DNA from: Sulfurimicrobium lacus
GTDB lineage: Bacteria; Pseudomonadota; Gammaproteobacteria; Burkholderiales; Sulfuricellaceae
Assembly (NCBI RefSeq): GCF_011764585.1
Contig: NZ_AP022853.1
Location: 1,347,501-1,411,500, forward strand
Reading direction: 5' to 3'
Length of the DNA stretch: 64,000 bases
Under the pieces are notes generated by a model, which worked only from the letters and a program-made list of their open reading frames with translations, made no database searches and was not told the origin of the DNA. Of the stretch, positions 34,335 through 42,493 are shown one piece after another (position 1 is the stretch's first letter; every line of letters starts with the position of its first letter). Made by a program: the position numbers and the translations under genes.

Positions 34335-35441
34335 ATGTCGGCCGTCGAGATTAAAGTCGGCAGCATGATCTACGGCGGCTGGAAGTCGTCGCAGATAGAT
34401 ATCGGCATCGAGCAGATCGCCGGCACCTTCGATTTGTCCGTTTCAGAGCGCTGGCCAGGTCAGGATACGCCGCGCCAGATCCATCGCGGTGAGCGCTGCG
34501 AGGTGCTGGCCGATGGAGAAACAGTCATCACCGGTTGGGTGGACGACGCCTTTCCGGAATTCGACGCGACGACGCACGAATTCCGCGTGACCGGACGCGA
34601 CGCCACCGGCGACCTGGTCGATTGCTCGGCTATCCACAAGTCCGGCCAGTGGGCCAAGGCCACGCTCGATAAGATCGTGCGCGACATTTGCGCGCCGTTC
34701 GGCATTCCCGTGATCGTCGAAACCGATATCGGGAACGCCTTTGACAGTCATTCCATCCAGGAGGGCGAGACCGCGTTCGAGTGCATCGAGCGCGCCTGCC
34801 GCATGCGTGCCGTGCTGCCGGTATCCGACGGCAAGGGCGGTCTGGTTTTGACGCGCGCCAAGGACGGCCCGGCGGTTGATGACCTGGTCGAAGGCGTTAA
34901 TATCAAGCGTGCGCGTGGGGAATTCAGCTCCAAGGAGAGGTATTCCCTATATATCATCAAGGGCCAGGATCGCGGCAGCGACGACAATCTGGACGCGCCG
35001 GAAACCCACGCCCAGGTGAAGGCCGAGGCGACGGATAGTTTTGTACAGCGCTACCGTCCCCTGATCGTCATCGCCGAAGAGCATGGACCGCATGCGACCT
35101 ACAAGCAGCGCGCCGAATGGGAGCGCAACGTGCGGCGCGGCCGCAGCAACCGCGCGACCATTACCGTGCAAGGCTGGCGCAATGCGCGCGGCAAGCTGTG
35201 GTGGCCGAACACGATGGTGCATCTCGACTCGGCATCGCTCGGCGTGAATGCCAACCTGCTCATAACCAATGTGTCCCTGATCGATAACCCCCAGAGTGGC
35301 CGCATCGCCCAATTACGACTCGCCGACCGCCGAGCATTCGACCTGCTGGTTGGAAAAAAAGCGGCCGGGCTGCAGGGCAAGATTCGAGAAAAGCAGGCGT
35401 CGGAAAAGAAGCAATCCGGCGAAGACTGGAGCAGCTTCTGA
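34335..35441 (+). CDS. tail/baseplate hub protein P (Mu gp44-like)
   Basis: 368 residues. GpD-type hub fold: VGSMIYGGWKSSQIDIGIEQ, GQDTPRQIHRGERCEVLADG, VTGRDATGDLVDCSAI, then AFECIERACRMRAVLPVSDG. Starts ATG 34335, preceded by TCCCCTTTTTTCGCTC without a Shine-Dalgarno. It overlaps a 14-codon leader ORF that begins at the late-promoter ATG. First structural gene of late unit 3. Confidence 0.9.
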   Translation: MSAVEIKVGSMIYGGWKSSQIDIGIEQIAGTFDLSVSERWPGQDTPRQIHRGERCEVLADGETVITGWVDDAFPEFDATTHEFRVTGRDATGDLVDCSAIHKSGQWAKATLDKIVRDICAPFGIPVIVETDIGNAFDSHSIQEGETAFECIERACRMRAVLPVSDGKGGLVLTRAKDGPAVDDLVEGVNIKRARGEFSSKERYSLYIIKGQDRGSDDNLDAPETHAQVKAEATDSFVQRYRPLIVIAEEHGPHATYKQRAEWERNVRRGRSNRATITVQGWRNARGKLWWPNTMVHLDSASLGVNANLLITNVSLIDNPQSGRIAQLRLADRRAFDLLVGKKAAGLQGKIREKQASEKKQSGEDWSSF

Positions 35442-36019
35442 TGGATATCGTCGACCTCATCGACAAGCTGACCGCGCCGCTGCGCCGACGTGTGCGCCTG
35501 ATGGTTTCGCGCGCGGTTCTGGCCGCCGTGAACGACGCCGGCGGCATCCAGGTGGTACAGGTCAAGCTGCTCGAGGGCGAGGTACGCGACGGCGTCGAGC
35601 GCATGCAGAATTATGGCTTTGATTCGGTTCCGCTGCCCGGCGCAGAGGGCGTGATGGTTTGCGTCGGCGGCGACCGAGATCACGGTATCGTCATTGCGAT
35701 GGATGACCGCCGCTACCGCATCAAGGGGCTGCAGGCCGGCGAAGTCGCTGTCTACACCGATGAGGACAAGGAGCCGCACCAGCACCGTATCATCTTCAAG
35801 CGCGGCGGCGCCATCGAGGTGCTGGGCAAGAACATCACCATCACGGCCAGCGAGACCGCCCGCATCGCCGGCGACGTGGTGCAGATCCACGCCAAGAGCC
35901 TGTATCAGTTCGACTGCAACGGCCACGGCCAGAAGTGGTTCCCCGACCACATCGACACCTGGCAGATCGGCGAGACCGCCGGCACTGCCCACGCCATCGC
36001 CGCGCCGGAAATTCCATAA
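35441..36019 (+). CDS. baseplate spike protein (Mu gp45-like)
   Basis: 192 residues. OB-fold part (VQVKLLEGEVRDGVERMQNY, PLPGAEGVMVCVGGDRDHGI) then a beta-helical needle (RGGAIEVLGKNITITASETA) ending FDCNGHGQKWFPDHIDTW, whose His residues can bind the tip metal seen in Mu gp45. Pierces the outer membrane. Confidence 0.92.
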   Translation: MDIVDLIDKLTAPLRRRVRLMVSRAVLAAVNDAGGIQVVQVKLLEGEVRDGVERMQNYGFDSVPLPGAEGVMVCVGGDRDHGIVIAMDDRRYRIKGLQAGEVAVYTDEDKEPHQHRIIFKRGGAIEVLGKNITITASETARIAGDVVQIHAKSLYQFDCNGHGQKWFPDHIDTWQIGETAGTAHAIAAPEIP

Positions 36020-36481
36020 ATGGCGGACATTCGCACCGTCATGATCGACATGGAGCGCGGCGCCGATTACGCCATCGCTTCCATGCTGCTGGCTGAAGAC
36101 GACGGTCTCTATACCGCCGTGATCCTGAGCCTTTTTAGCGATCGCCGTGCGGGGCCGGATGATGTGATTCCCGGCGACTCGGATGACCGTCGCGGCACCT
36201 GGATCGACGCTTTTGCCGACGAACCAGGAGACAAGCATGGCAGCCGCCTCTGGCTCCTCGAGCGCGCCAAGCTGCTGCCGGAAACGCCGCTCCGCGTGCG
36301 CGAGTACGTCGAGGAAGCGCTGGCCTGGATGACGCGCGACGGCGTGGCCAAGGCAATCAACGTCGAGACATGGATCGCGCGCAACCATCCGGTGGGCGTC
36401 ATCGGTGCGCTGATCGAGATCGTCAAGCCTGATGGACAGGTGACCCGCTACAAATTCGACAAGCTCTGGAGTGCCGTGTAA
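36020..36481 (+). CDS. baseplate protein gp46 (gpW/gp25-like)
   Basis: 153 residues: ASMLLAEDDGLYTAVILSLF, SDRRAGPDDVIPG, RGTWIDAFADEPGDKHGSRL and the end ARNHPVGVIGALIEIVKPDG, the Mu gp46 pattern. Wedge component. Its TAA shares its final A with the next ATG (TAATG). Confidence 0.9.
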   Translation: MADIRTVMIDMERGADYAIASMLLAEDDGLYTAVILSLFSDRRAGPDDVIPGDSDDRRGTWIDAFADEPGDKHGSRLWLLERAKLLPETPLRVREYVEEALAWMTRDGVAKAINVETWIARNHPVGVIGALIEIVKPDGQVTRYKFDKLWSAV

Positions 36482-37539
36482 TGCCTTTCAACCGACCCAC
36501 CCTGCAAACCCTGGTCGTCCGCAACCAGGGCGATATCGAGAGCAACCTGCCGGGCACGGATGCCAAGGTACGGCGCAGCAATCTCAATATTTTGGGCAAG
36601 CTGATTGCCGGCGTGGCGCATGGAATTTATGGCTATATCGCCCGGGCCGCCAAGCAGATCCTGCCATTCGAGGCGGAGGCTGAAGAACTGGACCGGCACG
36701 CCAACTTCTGGCTCGCCCAGCCGCGCAAACCTGCCACGCCAGCGCAAGGTTCCGTGCCGATCCTGGGCACCAATGGGCGGGGCATTCCGGCGGGCACCGT
36801 GCTGATCCGCGCGGATGGCGTCGAATACGCTACCGATGCCGAAGTGACCATCGCAGCCGGTACCGCCACGGCGGCGATCACTGCCGTTGTGGACGGCGCC
36901 GCTGGCAATGCAATCGCCGGGACAACGTTGACATTGGCTTCTCCGATCGCGGGAGTCAACGGTAACGTCACGGTGCCGGTCGGAGGTTTGACGCAGGGCG
37001 CAGACGTCGAAACCGACGACGCACTGCGCGTGCGCGTGCTGGCCAGGCCGAAGCAACCACCCCATGGCGGCGCTCAATTCGACTATGTGAATTGGGCGCT
37101 TGAAGTACCGGGCGTGACCCGCGCCTGGTGCTATCCCCTGGAGCAGGGCGACGGCACGGTGACCGTGCGCTTCGTGCGCGACAACGATGCCAGCGTTATT
37201 CCGGACGCCGCCGAAGTGGCGGCCGTGCAAGCTTACATCGAGGCGCGTTATCCAGTGACCGGGCATGTGTTCGCGGTGGCGCCGATCGCGGCGCCGATCG
37301 ATTTTGTTTTCACCACCATCACGCCCGCTACGCAAGCCGTTAAGGATGCCGTCGCCGCCGAGCTGGCCGACCTCATCAACCGCGAATCCGAGCCGGGCGG
37401 AACCATCCTGATCACGCACATCCGCGCCGCCATTTCGATCGCTGCCGGCGAAGAGAATTATGTGCTGACCTCACCCATCGCCGACGTCAACCACGCCGCC
37501 GGATACATGGCCACGATGGGAAATATCACATGGCCATGA
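36481..37539 (+). CDS. baseplate J protein (Mu gp47-like)
   Basis: 352 residues. Baseplate_J signature: FEAEAEELDRHANFWLAQPR, GIPAGTVLIRADGVEYATDA and DALRVRVLARPKQPPHGGAQ. Wedge protein linking baseplate to fibres. Full length. Confidence 0.93.
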   Translation: MPFNRPTLQTLVVRNQGDIESNLPGTDAKVRRSNLNILGKLIAGVAHGIYGYIARAAKQILPFEAEAEELDRHANFWLAQPRKPATPAQGSVPILGTNGRGIPAGTVLIRADGVEYATDAEVTIAAGTATAAITAVVDGAAGNAIAGTTLTLASPIAGVNGNVTVPVGGLTQGADVETDDALRVRVLARPKQPPHGGAQFDYVNWALEVPGVTRAWCYPLEQGDGTVTVRFVRDNDASVIPDAAEVAAVQAYIEARYPVTGHVFAVAPIAAPIDFVFTTITPATQAVKDAVAAELADLINRESEPGGTILITHIRAAISIAAGEENYVLTSPIADVNHAAGYMATMGNITWP

Positions 37540-38132
37540 ACGTCGACGACTACCTGAGCCAGTTCAAGGCCGTGCTGCTCCGTGGGAAGGCGTGGACATG
37601 CCCGCCCGGTGGCACGATGGACAATCTGCTGCGTGCGTTCTCCGCAGAGTTCGCCCGCGTCGACGCCCGGGTCGATGACCTCCGCAACGAAGCGGATCCA
37701 CGTACTGCCTTCGAAATGCTGGGTGAGTGGGAAACCTTGGCCGGCCTGCCGGATAGCTGCAGCGCAGCCAGCGGCGGCACGATCGAAGAACGGCGCGCCG
37801 CGCTCAAGGCCAAGCTGCTTTCTACCGGCGGCGCCAGCGAGGCGTATTTCCGCTCGATCTGCGAGGATCTCGGCTACCAGGTACAAATCGATCGCTTCCG
37901 CCCCTTCGTGTGTGGATTATCGCGCTGCGGAGACGTGCTCAATGGACCGGCATCCGTCCGCCACATCTGGCGCGTCCGCGTGCCCACTGCGCGCGCAACG
38001 TACTTCCGTACTGGGCAAAGCCAGTGCGGAGACGCGCTGGGTAAATTCAGCCGGGCCGCAGATCTGGAGTGCAAGCTCAACAAGATCAAGCAAGCCCACA
38101 CCCGTTTAATTGTCGCTTATCAAGGAGCTTAA
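37530..38132 (+). CDS. tail protein gp48 (DUF2313)
   Basis: 200 residues: YLSQFKAVLLRGKAWTCPPG, ARVDARVDDLRNEADPRTAF and MLGEWETLAGLPDSC, the Mu gp48/YmfQ family. The C-terminal half has paired Cys (LSRCGD, SQCGD). Connects baseplate and fibre. Overlaps gp47 by 10 bp. Confidence 0.9.
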   Translation: MAMNVDDYLSQFKAVLLRGKAWTCPPGGTMDNLLRAFSAEFARVDARVDDLRNEADPRTAFEMLGEWETLAGLPDSCSAASGGTIEERRAALKAKLLSTGGASEAYFRSICEDLGYQVQIDRFRPFVCGLSRCGDVLNGPASVRHIWRVRVPTARATYFRTGQSQCGDALGKFSRAADLECKLNKIKQAHTRLIVAYQGA

Positions 38133-38135
38133 AAG

Positions 38136-38951
38136 ATGGATTACGTACAACCACTAGGCGGCGCTGCGGGCGCTCCCTACGTCGACGCCAACCCGGCGCT
38201 CGCCATCGAAGGGTCGGCGGTTCCGGCAGCTGCCATCGAGCACCCGATGCGCGAAATCATGGCAGTCATCACCGGTGCCGGAATGGCGGGAAGCGGTGCC
38301 GATCTGACCCAGCTCAAGCAGGCGATTGAGCGCATGATCGACGCCCAATCCGGCAACTACGCGCTCGATACCGGCGTGGCCAACGCCTACGTGGTCGCGC
38401 TCAATCCGGCTATCGCGGCCTACGGCGACGGCATGACGGTGCGTGTCAAGATCGTCAACGCCAACACCGGCGCTTCGACGCTGAATGCGGGCGGCGGTGC
38501 GGTGCCGCTGGTCAATGACGTGGGCGGTGCGCTGGCGGCAGGAGACCTGCCGGCTGGCGGGATTGTCACGGCGACTTACATCGCGAGCGCCGCCAGTTTT
38601 TATATCACCGCAATGGTGCAATCCCAGGGCGATGCGCGCTATGCCACGCTTGCACAGTTTACTGGAGCGAATCAATCTCTCAGCTCCAATGGGTATCAGA
38701 AGCTTCCTGGCGGACTGATCATTCAGTGGGGATCATATCCCGCAGGCGCCGCAACCGGCACCATCACTTTTCCGATTACGTTCCCTAATGCATGTTTAAC
38801 TTGCCAGGCAACTGACAACAACAACGTGGCTACTCAAGTCGCATCAATAGCAACACTTACAACCGCGTCAAATTTTGCATTTGCTGCCGCCCAAGGCGCA
38901 AGTGCATATGCCTCTGTCGGCACGTTTAACTGGCTTGCTGTCGGTTATTAA
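38136..38951 (+). CDS. tail fibre protein
   Basis: 271 residues. A conserved N-terminal attachment region (NPALAIEGSAVPAAAIEHPM REIMAVITG) and repetitive shaft are followed by the tip domain beginning GYQKLPGGLIIQWG and ending FNWLAVGY. From about 38650 the base composition turns markedly AT-richer than the shaft. A tip exchanged by recombination is therefore likely, typical of host-range modules. Binds the cell-surface receptor. Confidence 0.9.
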   Translation: MDYVQPLGGAAGAPYVDANPALAIEGSAVPAAAIEHPMREIMAVITGAGMAGSGADLTQLKQAIERMIDAQSGNYALDTGVANAYVVALNPAIAAYGDGMTVRVKIVNANTGASTLNAGGGAVPLVNDVGGALAAGDLPAGGIVTATYIASAASFYITAMVQSQGDARYATLAQFTGANQSLSSNGYQKLPGGLIIQWGSYPAGAATGTITFPITFPNACLTCQATDNNNVATQVASIATLTTASNFAFAAAQGASAYASVGTFNWLAVGY

Positions 38952-38960
38952 GGAGAAAAA

Positions 38961-39356
38961 ATGTTTTATTCGAAAACAACTGGCGGATTTTATGATTCCG
39001 CAATCCATGGCAAGAATATTCCGGGCGATGCTGTAGAAATTAGCATTTCCCAACATGAGACGCTGATGCTTGGTCAATTGAGGGGGAAAATCATCATCCC
39101 TGATTCCGATGGAAGCCCGATATTAGCCGAAGCGCCTCCGCCAACCGATGTTCAGCTGTTGGCAGAATACCAATCCCAGGCCAAGGGCGAACTCGTCAAG
39201 TCGGATGCGACTATCCTGCGCTGCGCAGAAAATGGCGTAGCCGTACCGGTCGAATGGGCAACATATCGCGCGGCGCTCCGTTTAATCATCGGATCGGCAA
39301 TAGGCGATCATACGCAGCCGTTGCCGATCCGGCCGAGTTATCCGGCCGGAACGTGA
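38961..39356 (+). CDS. tail fibre assembly protein
   Basis: 131 residues, AGGAG upstream. FYDSAIHGKNIPGDAVEIS, a middle PPPTDVQLLAEYQSQAKGEL, and a C-terminus with VPVEWATYRAALR and PIRPSYPAGT, as in fibre-assembly (gp38/U-like) chaperones. Low-GC first half matches the fibre tip, so both probably arrived together. Confidence 0.82.
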   Translation: MFYSKTTGGFYDSAIHGKNIPGDAVEISISQHETLMLGQLRGKIIIPDSDGSPILAEAPPPTDVQLLAEYQSQAKGELVKSDATILRCAENGVAVPVEWATYRAALRLIIGSAIGDHTQPLPIRPSYPAGT

Positions 39357-39371
39357 TCGGGGAGTGCAGCG

Positions 39372-40586
39372 ATGGAGCAAATAATCGACAGAAACATTGG
39401 CGTGCATTTCGGGGATATGGACGCGCCATTTCCGTTTGCCGGCGTGGCCTCGATGTTCGATGGAAACCTGGTTGCCAATAATCCGAATTTCGGCGCTTAC
39501 AAGGCCGGCACAAATGCCTATATCGGGACAGAGTTTGCAGCTGGGAAAATTTTCAGCCGAGCGATTTATTACGGCTGGAATGACCGTGGAATTCTTGACG
39601 ACGGCTCTGCAGGAACGGTCTATATCTATGGAAAAAACGGGGTGCCGGAAAACGGGACCGACGGGGTGCTGATAGGGCAGGCTTCGTTTACTGAACCATC
39701 GCCTCTGGCATACGGTTCGCCGCTGACGATCAACTCGATGGACACGGTGAATGCATACACCCACATTTGGGCATATGTGACGACCGCTGCGGCGACAGGG
39801 ATCTGCGGTGCTGAACTGGAAATGTACGAATTTACCATCGCGGTTGAGCAGCACGTGAGTCCTGCCGCGATATTCATCGGAGCCGGGCAAAGCAACATGG
39901 TTGGCGCTGCGCCGGTCCCGGATCAGTCTATTTACGCTAGTCGCGCCCGCGTCGCTATGTTCGCCCTGGACGGAACCGTTAAACCAGCTGCCGACCCGAT
40001 CATGGATGCAACGGGATCTCTTTGGCCGCAGTTCAATAATGCCGCCATCGGATGCGGAACCATGCTGCCATTTGCAAACAGCATCGTAGGCCAATTCAAG
40101 AATTTCGATGCGCTGATTGTCAACTCGTCGAAAGGATCAACGAGCATCGATCTGTGGGCGAAGGGCAGCGAGCTATACGACGGGATGATCGCCAGAACAA
40201 AAGCCGCGCTTTATAGCGCTCCATATGGAAGTTTTATCGCCGGGATGGTTTGGCAGCAGGGCGAAAGCGACACATTCACGGAAGTGTCGTCCGGAGCATG
40301 GGTAGATAAATTCCACGCGCTTGTTGCCAATGTGAGAGGGGATTTGAACATTCCGGAACTCCCGGTCGTCTTTGTGGGGCTGGGGCCCTATGACGCATTT
40401 TCACCTGGTTGGCCGCAATTGCGATTCTCTCAGCAATTCATGCGGCTCCCTGCAAATTGTCTGTACGTGAAATCGTTCGATCTGGCAAACGATGCAAGCC
40501 CGGACTGGCTCGTCACGAATTCCGTATTGACTATCGGCGAGCGTGTTTCGAAAGCGATGCTGCAGTTACTTCCTGAGATTGTGTAG
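39372..40586 (+). CDS. virion-associated SGNH-like esterase/lectin protein, catalytic His motif not seen
   Basis: 404 residues. The N-terminal ~170 residues resemble a carbohydrate-binding/attachment domain (YIGTEFAAGKIFSRAIYYGW). The C-terminal SGNH domain has block I GAGQSNMVGAAP and WQQGESD, typical of sialate/acetylxylan esterases acting on surface polysaccharide. The expected Asp-x-x-His block near the C-terminus is replaced by ASPDWLVTNSVLTIGERVSK, without His. It may therefore be a binding protein or use another residue. Located with the fibre genes and AT-rich, so likely part of the host-range cassette. Confidence 0.75.
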   Translation: MEQIIDRNIGVHFGDMDAPFPFAGVASMFDGNLVANNPNFGAYKAGTNAYIGTEFAAGKIFSRAIYYGWNDRGILDDGSAGTVYIYGKNGVPENGTDGVLIGQASFTEPSPLAYGSPLTINSMDTVNAYTHIWAYVTTAAATGICGAELEMYEFTIAVEQHVSPAAIFIGAGQSNMVGAAPVPDQSIYASRARVAMFALDGTVKPAADPIMDATGSLWPQFNNAAIGCGTMLPFANSIVGQFKNFDALIVNSSKGSTSIDLWAKGSELYDGMIARTKAALYSAPYGSFIAGMVWQQGESDTFTEVSSGAWVDKFHALVANVRGDLNIPELPVVFVGLGPYDAFSPGWPQLRFSQQFMRLPANCLYVKSFDLANDASPDWLVTNSVLTIGERVSKAMLQLLPEIV

Positions 40587-40656
40587 CCGAAACCGGGGGC
40601 ACTGCGAGAAGAGTATCTGAACGTAATAACTGAATAGAGAGGAGGCGACCGACACC

Positions 40657-40770
40657 ATGCGTCAACATGACGTCGGCCACCTTAACCCACAGAACAGACC
40701 TGTGAGCCAAAGCCAAGGCCCCCTTGCCACTAGCGGCGGGCGAAGCCTAGCACGATTTTCTAACAACTAG
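40657..40770 (+). CDS. possible 37-residue leader protein before the methylase
   Basis: ATG 40657 has GAGAGGAGG upstream. It encodes MRQHDVGHLNPQNRPVSQSQ and ends ARFSNN, stopping 13 bp before the methylase start. No Cys, so it is not a Com zinc-finger protein. It may regulate methylase translation, or the sequence may be only a leader RNA. The rest of 40587-40783 shows nothing else. Confidence 0.35.
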   Translation: MRQHDVGHLNPQNRPVSQSQGPLATSGGRSLARFSNN

Positions 40771-40783
40771 AAAGGGCTTACAG

Positions 40784-41581
40784 ATGCAAAACGCATTACC
40801 AATCATTCCCTGGCTGGGCGGCAAGCGCCGCTTGGCCGACAAACTACTCCCGCTGTTCCCGCCGCATGAGTGTTATGTCGAGGTGTTCTGCGGCGGCGCG
40901 GCGCTCTACTTCCTGCGGCCGATGCCGGCACCGGTCGAGGTGATCAACGACATCAACGGCGAACTGGTGAACCTCTACCGGGTGGTGCAGAACCACCTGG
41001 AGGAATTCGTCCGGCAGTTCAAGTGGGCGATCAGCAGCCGCCAGGTGTTCAAGTGGCAGCAGGAAACCAAGCCCGAAACGCTCACTGACATCCAGCGCGC
41101 AGCGCGCTTTTACTACCTCCAGCACCACGCCTTTGGCGGCAAGGTCAGCGGCCAAAACTTCGGCACCGCCACGACCGCACCAACGATCAACCTCTGCCGC
41201 ATCGAGGAAAGCCTATCCGCTGCGCACCTGCGCCTGGCCGGCACCACGGTCGAGAACCTGCCCTGGCAGGAAATCATGCGCCGCTACGATCGTGCGCACA
41301 GCTTCTTCTACCTCGATCCGCCCTACTGGCAGACCGAAGGATACGGTGTCCCGTTCGAGTGGGAGCAGTACGAGCAGATGGCCGAGATCATGCGTCTGGC
41401 CAAGGGGAAGGTAATGGTGAGTATCAACGACCACCCCGATATCCGGCGCGCTTTTGACGGCCTGACCATGCACGAACTCGGGATCAAATACAGCGTGGCC
41501 AACGCTCATGGCCAGCCAGCAGAAAGCCGTGAACTGGTGATAACGAACTGGGAGCCTGGTGTGATGGGAGGGTTGTTTTAA
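40784..41581 (+). CDS. D12-class (Dam-like) adenine-N6 DNA methyltransferase
   Basis: 265 residues. SAM-binding motif WLGGKRRLADKLL (~9-21) and FCGGAAL (~36-42); catalytic DPPY in FFYLDPPYWQTEGYGVPF. Family Dam/DpnM/T4 Dam. It lies at the right end where Mu carries com-mom, so it probably modifies phage DNA against restriction. A slightly different end (GVMGGLF) but full length. AAAGGG upstream. Confidence 0.92.
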   Translation: MQNALPIIPWLGGKRRLADKLLPLFPPHECYVEVFCGGAALYFLRPMPAPVEVINDINGELVNLYRVVQNHLEEFVRQFKWAISSRQVFKWQQETKPETLTDIQRAARFYYLQHHAFGGKVSGQNFGTATTAPTINLCRIEESLSAAHLRLAGTTVENLPWQEIMRRYDRAHSFFYLDPPYWQTEGYGVPFEWEQYEQMAEIMRLAKGKVMVSINDHPDIRRAFDGLTMHELGIKYSVANAHGQPAESRELVITNWEPGVMGGLF

Positions 41582-41634
41582 CGGTCTCTGTCGCTTCTGG
41601 TACGATGGCAATATCAGATTAGGAGCGGCTCGCT

Positions 41635-41865
41635 ATGAAACTCACAACTATGTTTGGTTTTGGCCTCGGTTTAATTTACGTCGTCAGCTACGTTATCCCT
41701 TCAATGATGCTCGGGGCTAGATTGGAGACTGATGCTAATCAATGCCAAACAGACATAGTACGGGCCGTTAATTCTCACTCGTTTACCGGGCATGTCAGCA
41801 AGGTCAGCGAAGCCTGCGCAAAAACTGAATCGGCTGCTTCCATTGCCAGGGGATTGGCCAGATAG
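41635..41865 (+). CDS. small membrane or exported protein at the phage right end
   Basis: 76 residues with AGGAG upstream. Hydrophobic N-terminus (TTMFGFGLGLIYVVSYVIPS), then a polar tail with two Cys. No known family. Last gene before the right terminus; GC content lower than the phage average. Confidence 0.6.
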   Translation: MKLTTMFGFGLGLIYVVSYVIPSMMLGARLETDANQCQTDIVRAVNSHSFTGHVSKVSEACAKTESAASIARGLAR

Positions 41866-41868
41866 TTG

Positions 41869-41917
41869 TTGTGCCAAATAAAGCGCAAATCAGTGCCAAA
41901 TGGCGCGCGCGGTTACA
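41869..41917. promoter_or_regulatory. phage right end with tandem transposase-binding units
   Basis: Reading inward from 41917: TGT terminus, 16-nt spacer, then three contiguous 11-bp units on the minus strand, ATTTGGCACTG (41891-41901), ATTTGCGCTTT (41880-41890) and ATTTGGCACAA (41869-41879). They are inverted copies of the left-end motifs at the same distance from the terminus. Confidence 0.7.
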
Positions 41918-41922
41918 GAGAA
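41918..41922. repeat. 5-bp target-site duplication (right copy)
   Basis: GAGAA, identical to 8892-8896. Confidence 0.8.
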
Positions 41923-41956
41923 TGCCACGGGAGGCTCTGGCCTTCGTCGTTTGTGA
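41923..41956 (+). pseudogene. displaced 3' end of the interrupted ankyrin gene
   Basis: Continuing the reading frame of 8622-8896 across the excised phage gives ATGGSGLRRL and a TGA at 41954-41956. The join is exactly in frame (275 + 34 nt = 103 codons). It ends 12 bp from the convergent toxin stop. Confidence 0.7.
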
Positions 41957-41968
41957 CGCGCGGTCTGC

Positions 41969-42235
41969 CTAGTTGTCGTAGTGATACCGGCAGGCGATGA
42001 TCACCAGATCATCCCCATCCACGCAATAGACGAGGCGATTGGAATCGTCGATACGGCGTGACCAGAAGCCGGACAGGTTTTCTTTCAGGGGTTCGGGCTT
42101 GCCGATTCCATCAAACGGTTCGCGCAGACAATCACGGATCACACCGTTGATCCGTTTCAGTGTTTTACGGTCCTGCCCTTGCCAGTACTGGTAGTCCTCC
42201 CAGGCGGCGAGCGTCCAGGTGATGCGGCTAGGCAC
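41969..42235 (-). CDS. yoeB: YoeB-type mRNA endonuclease toxin
   Basis: 88 residues. GTG start at 42235, chosen because it overlaps the antitoxin stop and opens the standard YoeB N-terminus (ITWTLAAWEDYQYW). Conserved core KRINGVIRDCLREPFDGIGK, PEPLKENLSGFWSRRID, with Arg and terminal CRYHY that form the RelE/YoeB active site. Cleaves mRNA on the ribosome when free of YefM. Directly outside the phage right flank, so host-encoded. Confidence 0.93.
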   Translation of the reverse strand: MPSRITWTLAAWEDYQYWQGQDRKTLKRINGVIRDCLREPFDGIGKPEPLKENLSGFWSRRIDDSNRLVYCVDGDDLVIIACRYHYDN

Positions 42236-42482
42236 CCACCAAGTCCCGTGCCTTGACCTTGCCCTTGCGGTATTGCTCGATCGAGCGCGCCAAGTGAGCC
42301 GCATTAGCGGGCGACTTCAACAGATGGACTGTCTCCATGAGGCTGTTGAAGGTGTCGAGCGACATCACGACAGCATCGGAAGCGTTACGCCGGGTGATCA
42401 CCGTGTAGTCGGCATCGTCGCTGACCTGGTCGATGATGGACTTGAGGCTGTTTCGGGCATCGGAGAAATTAACAACGCGCAT
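42228..42482 (-). CDS. yefM: YefM-type antitoxin
   Basis: 84 residues: MRVVNFSDARNSLKSIIDQV, DYTVITRRNASDAVVMSLDT, the Phd/YefM DNA-binding fold. Acidic/helical C-terminus wraps the toxin. Stop overlaps the toxin start. Autoregulates through TGTACA-type operators just upstream. Confidence 0.95.
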   Translation of the reverse strand: MRVVNFSDARNSLKSIIDQVSDDADYTVITRRNASDAVVMSLDTFNSLMETVHLLKSPANAAHLARSIEQYRKGKVKARDLVGA

Positions 42483-42493
42483 GATGTTCTACC

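Larger units (their letters stand above)
8897..41917. mobile_element. Mu-like transposable prophage (33,021 bp)
   Basis: The boundaries are read from the sequence. The left terminus is TGT at 8897 and the right terminus ACA at 41917. Both place the 11-bp motif ATTTGGCACTG exactly 16 nt in from the end, inverted relative to each other, with GAGAA on both flanks. Between them is a complete Mu gene order: repressor, Ner, DDE transposase, AAA+ ATPase, lysis, DUF1804, terminase, portal, MuF, protease/scaffold, capsid, sheath, tube, tape measure, baseplate, fibre. The early region and transposase resemble the BcepMu type more than Mu itself. Visible defect: a broken Mor-type activator. The structural genes all look intact. 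Confidence 0.93.

Noticed and set aside
40587-40783. A fourth copy of the late-promoter palindrome before the methylase (Pmom position)
   Set aside because: Read through base by base; no GCGGAA-N4-TTCCGC or close variant is present.
8907-41934. Alternative phage ends with a 6-bp duplication GGGAGG (left terminus TGTTTG at 8907)
   Set aside because: The right terminus would end in CAC, the 11-bp motifs would not be equally spaced from both ends, and the ankyrin frame would not rejoin sensibly. The GAGAA solution satisfies all three.
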